Source: Colwellia sp. C2M11
GTDB taxonomy: Bacteria > Pseudomonadota > Gammaproteobacteria > Enterobacterales > Alteromonadaceae
Direction of reading: 5' to 3'
NCBI RefSeq assembly: GCF_018860915.1
Contig: NZ_JAHKQD010000039.1
Coordinates: 62,001-126,000, forward strand
Length of the DNA: 64,000 nt
Below the pieces are notes generated by a model that worked only from the letters and a program-made list of their open reading frames with translations, was not told where the DNA came from and made no database searches. The position numbers and the translations under genes are program-made. Below are positions 1 through 8,552 of the stretch, in pieces. Numbering within the stretch: position 1 is the first letter of the stretch; each line of letters opens with the position of its first letter.

Positions 1-344
1 TTGTTGCCGCTGTTGCCAATCAATTTATTTGCATCGCTGACGATTCAAAGTTAGTTGACATATTAGGTACCTTCCCATTACCAGTTGAAGTGATACCTAT
101 GGCGCGTAGCTATGTTGCTCGGCAACTAGTAAAGCTAGGCGGCGACCCCGAATATCGTCAAGGTGTTATTACCGATAATGGCAATGTTATTCTTGATGTA
201 CATAACTTAAAAATTACTGATGCTAAAAAGTTAGAAGCTGATATTAATGCTATTGTCGGTGTTGTATCTAACGGTTTATTCGCAGCACGAGGTGCTGATG
301 TACTGATCCTTGGTAGTAATGACGGAATTGAAATTATCAAATAA
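1..344 (+). CDS. rpiA: Ribose-5-phosphate isomerase A, 3' part
   Basis: This is the C-terminal part of ribose-5-phosphate isomerase A, which interconverts ribose 5-phosphate and ribulose 5-phosphate in the pentose phosphate pathway. The frame is open from base 3 and enters from outside the window, so the start is missing. Family-typical segments are visible: [26 protein letters not shown] and the end with [14 protein letters not shown]. The ATG at 90 is internal to this frame and is not the real start. serA follows on the same strand; rpiA-serA adjacency is common in gammaproteobacteria. Identification rests on recognising the family; confidence is high. Confidence 0.93.
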   Translation, partial: VAAVANQFICIADDSKLVDILGTFPLPVEVIPMARSYVARQLVKLGGDPEYRQGVITDNGNVILDVHNLKITDAKKLEADINAIVGVVSNGLFAARGADVLILGSNDGIEIIK

Positions 345-638
345 TATCATACACTTAAGACCTGATTTATTAGTTTTAATGTAATAATAAAAATAGTATC
401 CACAAGCTTAATTAGTCATTCATCTAACTAATTAAGCTAAGTAACCAGATAAATAAACATAATAATCAAACACTTAATTTGTTTACTCAAATATTTTCTT
501 TAGAGTTTATACGCTATATGTTATCTTATTGGAATTATAGATATCTAGCCATCTAAACGTTTTATTTAGCTGACTTTTATTTAACTGACTTTTTTACTAA
601 CAATGTAATTCTAACTTAAATAAGTGAAGCCATACCTT
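345..638. other. rpiA-serA intergenic region with hairpin
   Basis: This AT-rich gap holds a perfect 12-bp inverted repeat, AGCTTAATTAGT at 405-416 and its complement at 427-438, with a 10-nt loop. It may end or attenuate rpiA transcription, but no T-run follows, so it is not a textbook terminator. The rest should contain the serA promoter; I could not fix -35/-10 elements with confidence. Confidence 0.4.
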
Positions 639-1889
639 ATGACAACAAGCAAAAAATCATTAGCAAAAGACAAAATAAAAATCCTTTTACTTGAAGGTGT
701 GCATCAAAGCGCACTTGATGAGTTAAAGGAGAAAGGTTATTCGAATATTGAGTATATTAAAACATCACTTTCGAATGATGATTTAATTGCCAAAATAGCT
801 GATGTGCATTTTATTGGTATCCGTTCTCGTACTCAGTTGACTGCTGAAGTTATCACCCACGCTAAAAAGCTTGTTGCTATTGGCTGCTTTTGTATCGGCA
901 CAAACCAAGTTGACGTCAAAGCAGCTAAAAAACGTGGCATTCCAGTATTTAATGCGCCTTTTTCTAATACCCGTTCTGTTGCAGAATTAGTATTAGGTGA
1001 AGCCTTATTATTGCTACGTGGTATTCCTGAAAAAAGTGCAAAAGCACACCGTGGTGAATGGTTGAAGTCTGCGGTAGGGTCTTTTGAAGCTCGCGGAAAA
1101 ACACTCGGTATCATTGGCTATGGCCATATTGGAACTCAGCTTGGTATTCTGGCTGAAACGTTAGGTATGCGTGTTAAGTTTTATGATATAGAAACTAAAT
1201 TACCTTTAGGCAATGCAAGCCAATCATCTTCCTTAAAGTCATTGTTAAGTGAAGCTGATGTTGTTAGTTTACATGTGCCAGAAACACCCCAAACACAGTA
1301 TATGATAGGTACAGAACAGTTTACTGCGATGAAAAAAGGCGCGATTTTTATTAATGCTTCTCGCGGTACCGTTGTAGATATAGAGTCACTTGCACAAGCA
1401 TTGACAGACAAAAAAATAGCAGGTGCTGCCATTGACGTATTCCCTGTTGAGCCTAAAGGTAATGATGATGAATTCGTATCACCATTACGTGGTTTTGATA
1501 ATGTAATTCTTACACCACATATTGGTGGTAGTACAAAAGAAGCACAAGAAAACATTGGTTTAGAAGTAGCAAGTAAATTAGCGAAATATTCTGACAATGG
1601 TTCAAGTTTATCGGCAGTTAACTTCCCTGAAGTATCACTACCGGAGCATTCTTTACCTGGAGAAACAGGTACAAGCCGCTTACTACACATTCATCATAAT
1701 CAACCAGGCGTTTTAACAAAAATTAACCAAGCCTTTGCTGAAAATAATATAAATATTGCTGCACAATATTTACAAACAGATTCAGAAATTGGTTATGTGG
1801 TTATTGATATTGAATCATCTGATAGTGCACAAGCATTAAAAGCATTAAAAGCGATTGATGGCACAATTAAAGCAAGAATATTGCATTAA
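639..1889 (+). CDS. serA: D-3-phosphoglycerate dehydrogenase
   Basis: SerA oxidises 3-phosphoglycerate to 3-phosphohydroxypyruvate with NAD+, the first committed step of serine synthesis. The protein shows the NAD-binding glycine motif GIIGYGHIGTQLG near residue 155, the NASRGTVVD segment with the substrate-binding Arg, the catalytic HIGGS segment near 293, and a C-terminal ACT domain (from about 340, LLHIHHNQPGVL) where serine normally binds as a feedback inhibitor. The ATG at 639 is chosen because MTTSKKSLAKDKIKILL aligns with the E. coli start; an in-frame GTG at 624 would add five atypical residues. Length (416 aa) is normal. It stands alone and converges on maiA. Confidence 0.95.
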   Translation: MTTSKKSLAKDKIKILLLEGVHQSALDELKEKGYSNIEYIKTSLSNDDLIAKIADVHFIGIRSRTQLTAEVITHAKKLVAIGCFCIGTNQVDVKAAKKRGIPVFNAPFSNTRSVAELVLGEALLLLRGIPEKSAKAHRGEWLKSAVGSFEARGKTLGIIGYGHIGTQLGILAETLGMRVKFYDIETKLPLGNASQSSSLKSLLSEADVVSLHVPETPQTQYMIGTEQFTAMKKGAIFINASRGTVVDIESLAQALTDKKIAGAAIDVFPVEPKGNDDEFVSPLRGFDNVILTPHIGGSTKEAQENIGLEVASKLAKYSDNGSSLSAVNFPEVSLPEHSLPGETGTSRLLHIHHNQPGVLTKINQAFAENNINIAAQYLQTDSEIGYVVIDIESSDSAQALKALKAIDGTIKARILH

Positions 1890-1898
1890 TTTATCAAG

Positions 1899-1935
1899 TT
1901 GGATTCTAATCTCGTTAACCACGATTAGAATCCAA
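1899..1935. terminator. Inverted repeat after serA
   Basis: A perfect 13-bp stem (TTGGATTCTAATC and its complement) with an 11-nt loop begins 10 nt after the serA stop. It lies between convergent serA and maiA and probably acts as a terminator, perhaps in both directions, although no long T-run follows. Confidence 0.55.
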
Positions 1936-2085
1936 CCATTATCAGTATAATCCCTTTAAAAAATACAAATAGAGTTACTAGGCTTTTCTTTCATTAATCA
2001 TTATTTCACTAAACTCATTAAGCCGACTATCAATTTAAAGTAACATACTTAGCATGGTGCAGATGACTCAACATCATAAACAGCA

Positions 2086-2727
2086 TCATAGCTGTGCATC
2101 AGCCTGATTTTCAGGTAATGCTAATTGAAAGGCTTCAAGTTTACTGCAATTATCTACTACTCGGTTTATATAGGGAAAATGATTCATATCAATATTAAAA
2201 CGATTAGCGTTATACACTTGTGGTATTAAACAAATATCAGCTACAGTTATTTGATCTTTAAAACAATAGCAACCCGACGTATGGATAAGCTGCTTTTCTA
2301 TCGCATTAAAGCCAATAACCATCCAATGCTTAATCCACGCTAATTTAGCATCACTTAGTAAGTTAAGTTCATCCACTAAATATTGTTGAACACGTAAATT
2401 ATTTAATGGGTGAATTTCACAAGCAATATTTAATGCAAAAGCCCTCACTTTAGCCACATCTTTTATGCAATCAGGATATAATGATAACCCTGATTTTGCC
2501 GATTCAAGATAATCGATAATTGCTAATGATTGATGTAAAGTCAAATCATCATCAATTAAGGTAGGCACTAATTGGTTAGGGTTAATGGCAGTATAATCAT
2601 CCTTATATTGCTCTCCACCATTTTTAACTAAATGTACTGGCACAGATTCAAAATCAATTCCTTTTAAGTACAAAGCTATTCGTACCCTATAAGCTGCCGT
2701 TGAGCGCCAATAACCATAAAGCTTCAT
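2086..2727 (-). CDS. maiA: Maleylacetoacetate isomerase (zeta-class GST)
   Basis: This 213-aa protein of the zeta glutathione S-transferase family isomerises maleylacetoacetate to fumarylacetoacetate with glutathione in tyrosine/homogentisate breakdown. The N-terminal thioredoxin-fold domain carries YWRSTAAYRVRIAL, the position of the usual SSCSxRVRIAL glutathione site, here with Ser-Thr and no Cys. The conserved INPNQLVPTL segment follows, then an all-helical C-terminal domain. The gene lies 28 bp downstream of the fumarylacetoacetase gene on the same strand, so the two probably form an operon for the last two catabolic steps. Ser/Thr replacing the Cys is seen in some family members and need not abolish activity. 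Confidence 0.9.
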   Translation of the reverse strand: MKLYGYWRSTAAYRVRIALYLKGIDFESVPVHLVKNGGEQYKDDYTAINPNQLVPTLIDDDLTLHQSLAIIDYLESAKSGLSLYPDCIKDVAKVRAFALNIACEIHPLNNLRVQQYLVDELNLLSDAKLAWIKHWMVIGFNAIEKQLIHTSGCYCFKDQITVADICLIPQVYNANRFNIDMNHFPYINRVVDNCSKLEAFQLALPENQADAQL

Positions 2728-2755
2728 AATACCCCCTACTTTCTAATGCCTTTAT

Positions 2756-3757
2756 TTATGACATTTTGTATTCGACAACCTTTTGATTAATAGCCCCAAA
2801 GATACTATCACCATTGTCATCAAACATTTCAATACGTACCTTATCGCCAAACTTCATAAATTCAGTACTAGCAACTCCATTGGCAACAATTTCTAACATA
2901 CGTTTTTCCGCTAAACAGCTTGAACCAGCCGAACGATCGTAATTAGAAATAGTACCTGAGCCTACGATACAGCCCGCAGACAAAGGCCGTGTTTTTGCAG
3001 CATGAGCAACAATGGTAGGAAAATCAAACGTCATATCAACACCGCAACTTGGTTTCCCAAATAATGTGTCATTCAAATGGGTGATTAAAGATAAGTGTAG
3101 TTTTTTACCATCCCATGCAGCCCCTAATTCATCAGGTGTAATCGCAACAGGAGAAAAGGCACTTGAAGGTTTTGAGCTAAAGAAGCCAAATCCTTTAGCT
3201 AATTCACCGGGAATTAAATTACGCAAGGATACATCATTCACCAGCATTAATAACTTAATATGGCTTGCAGCTTGTTCTGACGAAGTTCCCATTGGAACAT
3301 CATCAGTGATGACTGCTACTTCCGATTCAAAATCAATTCCATAACTTTCAGATGCAACATTAATATCATCATAAGGCCCAATAAAAGCATCTGAGCCCCC
3401 TTGATACATTAAAGGGTCTGTCCAAAAGGTTTCTGGCATTTCGGCATTACGTGCTTTACGAACTAGCTCTACATGATTTACATAGGCACTGCCATCAGCC
3501 CATTGATAAGCACGAGGTAATGGTGACTCACAATTAGCTTGTTCAAAATCAATCATACCTGTCATATCACTATTGAATACAGCTTCATTTAAACGGCGAT
3601 AAACTAATGCTAATTTAGGTGCTATCTCTTGCCAGTTATCTAGTGCATTTTGCAATGTAACAGCAATATTAGGTACCGCAATCGCTTTAGTCAGATTACG
3701 GTTGACAACAACGAGTTGGCCGTCGCGCGTATTATTTTTAAGAGTAGCTAATTTCAT
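2756..3757 (-). CDS. Fumarylacetoacetate hydrolase family protein
   Basis: This 333-aa protein matches the fumarylacetoacetase family, which hydrolyses fumarylacetoacetate to fumarate and acetoacetate as the last step of tyrosine degradation. The metal-binding signature is visible in DFESEVAVITDDVPMGTS, and GSGTISNYDRS is the conserved C-terminal loop. It is first in a two-gene operon with maiA and adjoins tyrR and the phenylalanine hydroxylase genes, which supports the assignment over other FAH-fold hydrolases. No homogentisate dioxygenase gene lies inside the window. The start is the ATG at 3757, giving MKLATLKNNTRDGQL, typical of gammaproteobacterial homologues. Confidence 0.87.
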   Translation of the reverse strand: MKLATLKNNTRDGQLVVVNRNLTKAIAVPNIAVTLQNALDNWQEIAPKLALVYRRLNEAVFNSDMTGMIDFEQANCESPLPRAYQWADGSAYVNHVELVRKARNAEMPETFWTDPLMYQGGSDAFIGPYDDINVASESYGIDFESEVAVITDDVPMGTSSEQAASHIKLLMLVNDVSLRNLIPGELAKGFGFFSSKPSSAFSPVAITPDELGAAWDGKKLHLSLITHLNDTLFGKPSCGVDMTFDFPTIVAHAAKTRPLSAGCIVGSGTISNYDRSAGSSCLAEKRMLEIVANGVASTEFMKFGDKVRIEMFDDNGDSIFGAINQKVVEYKMS

Positions 3758-4053
3758 GGAAAACCTTTTCGTAAAAAGACAATGATCAGAGAAGACTAAT
3801 TCTATGAATATTTAACTAAAATCGACAAGTAATTATAAAAGAGAGCGCGGCAAGCTTTGGAAGAAATTCTTTACAGGTATTTTGCCACTTGCATGGCAAC
3901 GCGGTATTTTCTATTCATCGCGGTTAAATGAGCTTAATGAGGAGGTTATATATCATTAATATAAGATCGATTATCCTTTGTCAGTATACAATTCCTTACG
4001 TTTGCTTATATGCTGACAAAGGTATTTCACTATTTTTTGTTATGTTATTGAGG
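3758..4053. other. Intergenic region between fah and tyrR
   Basis: This gap holds the promoter of the fah-maiA operon and the 3' side of tyrR. An inverted repeat, CCTTTGTCAG at 3975-3984 with CTGACAAAGG at 4013-4022, both arms extended by AT-rich bases, lies 32 bp beyond the tyrR stop and is a plausible tyrR terminator or processing hairpin. I saw no convincing TyrR box here. Confidence 0.4.
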
Positions 4054-5619
4054 CTAAATTTTTACTGTTTTTTTATTGATGTCATATTCACGTAATTTAT
4101 TAGCAATGGCTGTGTGACTTAAACCTAATTTCTTCGCTAACTGTCTTGTGCTTGGATAAGCAGGGTATAGCTTACGCAATAGATCAGCTTCAAACCCTTT
4201 TACTGCAGCATCAAGTGTCCCTTCAAATTCTTGTTCTAAATAACCATGTTCACGTGTATATGCTGGCAACTGAAGGTGACTTATTTCGATTTCATCACCT
4301 TCTAGCAATGAGGTTGCTCGGGTTAACACATTTTCTAACTGCCTCACATTACCTGGCCATGGATAATGTTCAATAAAATCTCGACATTCTGGCGTTAATT
4401 TTAAATTTACTCGACCAATACGCTGCCCAGCATGAGCAATAAAAAACTCGGTCAATGGTAAAATATCACTTCTTCGTTCACGTAGTGGTGGAATATTTAA
4501 ACCAAAAACATTTAAACGATAATAAAGATCTTCTCTAAATTCTCCAAGCGATACTAAATGAAGCAGATCTTTGTTGGTAGAACTAATAATACGAACATTG
4601 ACGGTAACCTCTTGTTCTGAATTGACCCTTCTGAAACTACCATTTTGAATAACACGTAATAACTTACTTTGTAGCTTGGTTGACATTTCTCCCACTTCAT
4701 CAAGAAAAACACTTCCATTATCAGCAAGCTCAAAAATTCCACGTTTGCCCTGAACTTGATCTTTTTCACCAACACCAAATAATTCAGACTCAGCGACATC
4801 ATCCGGTAAAGCAGCACAATTTAAAGTCATAAAAGGTTGATCAGCACGCTCACTCGCAGCATGGCATGCTCTTGCTAATAACTCTTTACCTGTACCTGTT
4901 TCACCAATGATAAGAATAGAAGAATCAAGTAAAGACATGCGCTTAGCTTCTCTAATCACTTTTCTCATACTCGTGCTTCTAGCTTGTATTCCTGAAAAGG
5001 TATTTTCGCTCGGCTGTTTAAATGCATTAATCTGCTGACCTAAACGAGCTTCTGACTTTAATATTAATACTGCCCCAGCTAAAATCTGCTTGTTGTGTTC
5101 AGTATCGTCCTCGCTAGCAACATTAATTGGCATTATATCTGCCACGAAGTCCTCACCTTGAAATTTCAAACGGCAAGTTTGTGCTAACACATCGTCACTG
5201 TCTAACCAGCGAGTAAAGTTAAAACCTTTCAGCCATTGACTTACATGCTGACCTTTAACACTTTCATCATTATCACAACCCATAATAGTAGCTGCAATAT
5301 TGTTTACTATACGAATGTTGCCTTTAACATCTAAGGAAATAAAAGGATCAGGAAAAGTTTTGATGAGTGTTACTAATTCATTCCTTTCACGCTCTGATGG
5401 CATATAAGGTGCTGTTCGTACGTCCCCTACTCCTTCTAGTAAACGCAATTGCGGCATAAATTTTTGTAAATCTGAAAAGTCTAAATCAGGTATATTGATA
5501 AAGATTCTGCCTGGCTGCTTTAATTCAATACCTCGCACATTAATTCCATGTTCAACAAAAATCCCTAATACTTTTTGCCCCATACCAACACGGTCATGGC
5601 ACGTAATTTCCAAGCGCAT
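4054..5619 (-). CDS. tyrR: TyrR-type aromatic amino acid regulator
   Basis: TyrR is a sigma70-dependent regulator of aromatic amino acid genes. Domain order fits: an N-terminal ACT domain (MRLEITCHDRVGMGQKVLGI), a PAS domain (about 80-190), a central AAA+ domain with Walker A GETGTGKE and Walker B GSVFLDEVGEMS, and a C-terminal helix-turn-helix (TRQLAKKLGLSHTAIANKL). The GAFTGA loop that contacts sigma54 is absent; after ELFG the chain reads VGEKDQVQGKRG. That is the hallmark of TyrR compared with true sigma54 activators. Length is 521 aa. A perfect TyrR box lies just upstream, suggesting autoregulation, and the neighbouring phhAB, fah and maiA genes are its likely targets. Confidence 0.93.
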   Translation of the reverse strand: MRLEITCHDRVGMGQKVLGIFVEHGINVRGIELKQPGRIFINIPDLDFSDLQKFMPQLRLLEGVGDVRTAPYMPSERERNELVTLIKTFPDPFISLDVKGNIRIVNNIAATIMGCDNDESVKGQHVSQWLKGFNFTRWLDSDDVLAQTCRLKFQGEDFVADIMPINVASEDDTEHNKQILAGAVLILKSEARLGQQINAFKQPSENTFSGIQARSTSMRKVIREAKRMSLLDSSILIIGETGTGKELLARACHAASERADQPFMTLNCAALPDDVAESELFGVGEKDQVQGKRGIFELADNGSVFLDEVGEMSTKLQSKLLRVIQNGSFRRVNSEQEVTVNVRIISSTNKDLLHLVSLGEFREDLYYRLNVFGLNIPPLRERRSDILPLTEFFIAHAGQRIGRVNLKLTPECRDFIEHYPWPGNVRQLENVLTRATSLLEGDEIEISHLQLPAYTREHGYLEQEFEGTLDAAVKGFEADLLRKLYPAYPSTRQLAKKLGLSHTAIANKLREYDINKKTVKI

Positions 5620-5651
5620 TTATACAACCTTTTCAAATACAAAAAACTTAT

Positions 5652-5669
5652 TGTAAACTATTTTTTACA
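5652..5669. promoter_or_regulatory. TyrR box upstream of tyrR
   Basis: The 18-bp sequence TGTAAACTATTTTTTACA is a perfect match to the TyrR box consensus TGTAAA-N6-TTTACA. It lies 33 bp before the tyrR start codon, consistent with autoregulation. Confidence 0.8.
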
Positions 5670-5670
5670 A

Positions 5671-5710
5671 TATAAAAGCCTTAATAATAGATATTATTAA
5701 GGCTTTTATA
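5671..5710. terminator. 19-bp-stem hairpin between phhB and tyrR
   Basis: Forty bases form an almost complete palindrome: TATAAAAGCCTTAATAATA, a 2-nt loop (GA), then the exact complement. A-rich and T-rich flanks on both arms make it a plausible bidirectional terminator, separating phhB transcription from the tyrR promoter immediately beyond. Confidence 0.7.
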
Positions 5711-5776
5711 TATCACAAGGCTCCACTTTATATCAAAGAGGAATAATATTTGGAATTTAAGATATGAAAAATAAAT

Positions 5777-6121
5777 TTAATCTGATAATAATTGATCAGT
5801 TTTTGCTGCACAAATAAAATCATTCTTATGCAAACCACCAATAGCATGTGTCCACCAAGTTACTTTCACTTTACCCCACTCAAGTAAAATAGCAGGATGG
5901 TGAAATTCAGATTCAGCTAATTCACTCACCTTATTAGCAAATGCCCACGCCAATTTATAGTTTTTAAACTTGTATTCACGCTCTAACATCATCACCTTAT
6001 TATGCACTTGAGGTACCCAATCAGGAATTTGCTTTAATAAGCTCTTCAATTCATCGTCACTAACTTGAGGTGCGCTACTGTGACATGCTTCGCATTGCTG
6101 TATTGATAATTCATTACTCAT
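5777..6121 (-). CDS. phhB: Pterin-4a-carbinolamine dehydratase
   Basis: PhhB dehydrates 4a-hydroxytetrahydrobiopterin, recycling the pterin cofactor used by phenylalanine hydroxylase. The 114-aa protein shows the family signature in [20 protein letters not shown], with the paired His of the active site, followed by [18 protein letters not shown]. It lies about 115 bp downstream of phhA on the same strand, the usual phhA-phhB pairing. Assignment is secure. Confidence 0.93.
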   Translation of the reverse strand: MSNELSIQQCEACHSSAPQVSDDELKSLLKQIPDWVPQVHNKVMMLEREYKFKNYKLAWAFANKVSELAESEFHHPAILLEWGKVKVTWWTHAIGGLHKNDFICAAKTDQLLSD

Positions 6122-6236
6122 TTTATATTCCTTAATTGTTTACTATTATTTAACTATTTTGAAACCATATTTGTTAGCTAGACGCAAACTATCAATTAAC
6201 TAGCTAATTAATAGTTACTTAACTGACCAATATATA

Positions 6237-7049
6237 CTAAGCGACTTCTTTAGGTAGGAATTTAGCTTCGAATAAACCAAGTGATTTAGCTTCTTCAATT
6301 AACTGCAAAATTTCATCGACATCCAATTCTCTAATGCGATCTAAATCACTTACGCTATTTAGCATAAAATAAACTGGCTGCATAATATCAATACGATATG
6401 GTGTTCTTAAAACGTCGAGTACTTTATTCTTACTAAGCGCTCTTCGCTCCACATTTTCATTGGTCAATGCATACTGAGTTTCACTAGGTGAAGATAAAAT
6501 TCCACCACCATAAATTTTTAAGCCTTGAGATGTACTAAGCAAACCAAACTCAATAGTAAACCAATACAAGCGAGCTAAAAATAGCCGTTGTTCTTTCGTC
6601 GCGTTTAACCCCATCTTGCCATAGGCTTGAGTATAATTTGCAAATGATGGATTAGTTAGCAAAGGACAGTGTCCAAATATTTCATGAAAAATATCAGGCT
6701 CTTGTATATAGTCTAAATCTTCACTTTTACGAATAAAGGTTGCCACTGGGAATTTTTTTTCTGATAAAAGCTTAAAAAACTCACCAAAACCAATTAACGC
6801 TGGAACGGGATAACATTGCCAGCCGGTTGTTTCTAATAACACTTTAGAAACCTCACCTAATTGAGGAATTCTGTCTAATGGTAATTGCAGCTTTTCTAAC
6901 CCGACCAAATACTCATCACAAGCCTTACCCTTTATATGTACAAGTTGTCGGGTAATTAGTGTGTTCCATATTTTATTTTCTTTTGCAGACCAATGAATCA
7001 TCCCCTGTTCGTCAGCATCTTTCGAAGTATACCTTGTGGATTTTGTCAT
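6237..7049 (-). CDS. phhA: Phenylalanine-4-hydroxylase
   Basis: PhhA hydroxylates phenylalanine to tyrosine using non-haem iron, O2 and tetrahydropterin, feeding the degradation genes nearby. The iron-binding facial triad is visible: two His in FHEIFGHCPLLTNP and the Glu in FTIEFGLL. The 270-aa monodomain form lacks the N-terminal ACT domain of animal enzymes, as usual for bacteria. It heads a phhA-phhB unit, and a TyrR-box-like site lies 115-132 bp upstream, suggesting TyrR control. Confidence 0.95.
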   Translation of the reverse strand: MTKSTRYTSKDADEQGMIHWSAKENKIWNTLITRQLVHIKGKACDEYLVGLEKLQLPLDRIPQLGEVSKVLLETTGWQCYPVPALIGFGEFFKLLSEKKFPVATFIRKSEDLDYIQEPDIFHEIFGHCPLLTNPSFANYTQAYGKMGLNATKEQRLFLARLYWFTIEFGLLSTSQGLKIYGGGILSSPSETQYALTNENVERRALSKNKVLDVLRTPYRIDIMQPVYFMLNSVSDLDRIRELDVDEILQLIEEAKSLGLFEAKFLPKEVA

Positions 7050-7445
7050 TGTTATTACCTTCTTTTCTATACGGGAACCCCTTTAGTTATATTCATCTTA
7101 AGGCATGATATTAGAGAAAGGGAAGTGGTATAAACTTAACAAAAAACACCTATCTGTTTAAAATGTAAACTAATTATTACAAATATAATGACTTTAAGTA
7201 TAAAACAGCCATGAATAGTGGCTATAGATAACTGAAACAGTACTAGTTACAGAGTTTAAGCTAAGTAAAGGATTCGGCGAACGCAAGCCGATAGAGTAAC
7301 CTTTGGCACCTCAATTAGAATTTCACCTTACTATCCTTCTAACATGGTTAGAATTCACATTAAACAAAAGGTAGGTGGAGTTAGAGAGTCAATGACATTA
7401 ATTTGACCATGATTAGCTCACGGTTAATGCACTAACACTTACAAA
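7050..7445. other. Regulatory gap upstream of phhA
   Basis: This 396-bp gap contains a TyrR-box-like sequence at 7164-7181 (listed separately) and a perfect 7-bp inverted repeat, TTCTAAC-ATG-GTTAGAA, at 7337-7353. The latter is closer to the 3' end of the ycjF-like gene, which reads away from it, so its role is unknown. No coding sequence was seen. Confidence 0.4.
7164..7181. promoter_or_regulatory. TyrR-box-like site upstream of phhA
   Basis: TGTAAACTAATTATTACA matches TGTAAA-N6-TTTACA at 11 of 12 fixed positions (A for the first T of the right arm). Its place upstream of phhA, with tyrR nearby, makes it a likely TyrR operator. Confidence 0.65.
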
Positions 7446-8552
7446 TTAAACTTTTTGGCTAATAAGGTTTTTAATCGTCGTCAGCATTTCTTTTCGCACA
7501 TGCGCAAGTTTAGGCTTGTCTTCGAAAGGAATTGGGCGACATAACTGCATAGTTTTTACACCTAATCGAGCTGTTAGCATACCTGCACCTAGTCCTTGTG
7601 CTAAACGCCCTGAAAGTTTTCCAAGCAAATCAGCACCTATCATATCACTGCCAAAATCAGCAATTAATTCACTAGCTCCAGCATAGACCATGTTAATAAA
7701 CACTTGTTTAATCAACTTGATACGGCTCCAATATCCTAATTTTAAACCATACAAACCTGCGACTTTATTTATCATCCTAAAGTTTCGCCATACAATAATT
7801 AACATATCTATAATAGCAACAGGACTAAGAGCAACTAAAACCACAGCTTCAGTTGAAAATCGTGCAATTTCAGCCATCGCTTTCTCATCAACTTTTGATA
7901 ATACCGACCGTGAATAAAGTTGTAATAGTTCGCTATCTGAATATTGATCATTTAATGCATCCTGCCAAACCTGAGATTTTTCATTATCCGAGATAAGATC
8001 GCAAGGGAGACTTTCAGTTATTTTTTGACAAAAGTTTTCTACATTTAACGGCTCTGATGAAGATCCTTTTAAGCTATCACTCCTTAGCAATAGCTGACTT
8101 GCTTCTTTCTTTAATACTTCTCTGCGTCTAAATTGCCTTAATTTAGACCACTCACTAAAAACCGTAGAAGACGTAATAATGACTAAACAAGATAAAATAA
8201 CAGCATAAATACTTGTAATAATAGGCGATTGTTCAAAACCATTAATAAAAAAATCAACCGCCTCCACTCCAATAATGACAGTAAGTAGAGTAAAAACTAT
8301 GCGCCATAACCAACGAGGGCGGCTTTTGTTATTTTCTAAAGAAAGACTATCTGATGAGCTATTTTTCAGCACTGTCGGCAGTTCACTAACCTCATCGATA
8401 GGTAAATAATCTTGATTATCAAAAATGACCTGTGCGCCACTTTCAGTTTCTTTTGCCTCTTGAGAGCTCTGTTGTTCTGATAATTCGCTCTCAGAAAAAA
8501 GAATTTGTTGCTGATGATTTTCTTCATCAGTTCTATTATTTATTTGGGTCAT
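7446..8552 (-). CDS. ycjF: YcjF-like inner membrane protein (DUF697)
   Basis: This 368-aa protein belongs to the YcjF/TIGR01620 family, with a DUF697 region in the second half. Visible features are an acidic, Ser/Glu-rich N-terminal 80 residues, two membrane segments (about 85-105 WLWRIVFTLLTVIIGVEAV and 113-132), then a helical region with further hydrophobic stretches (VVLVALSPVAIIDMLIIVW). It overlaps the end of the ycjX-like gene by 4 nt, so both are cotranslated. The pair is conserved across gammaproteobacteria and linked in E. coli to phage-shock genes, but its biochemical role is not established. Confidence 0.82.
   Translation of the reverse strand: MTQINNRTDEENHQQQILFSESELSEQQSSQEAKETESGAQVIFDNQDYLPIDEVSELPTVLKNSSSDSLSLENNKSRPRWLWRIVFTLLTVIIGVEAVDFFINGFEQSPIITSIYAVILSCLVIITSSTVFSEWSKLRQFRRREVLKKEASQLLLRSDSLKGSSSEPLNVENFCQKITESLPCDLISDNEKSQVWQDALNDQYSDSELLQLYSRSVLSKVDEKAMAEIARFSTEAVVLVALSPVAIIDMLIIVWRNFRMINKVAGLYGLKLGYWSRIKLIKQVFINMVYAGASELIADFGSDMIGADLLGKLSGRLAQGLGAGMLTARLGVKTMQLCRPIPFEDKPKLAHVRKEMLTTIKNLISQKV

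Noticed and set aside
3975-4022. ATCCTTTGTCAG resembling a TnsB site near tyrR
   Set aside because: It is one arm of a local hairpin, single, and far outside the element, so likeness to the transposon end motif is chance.
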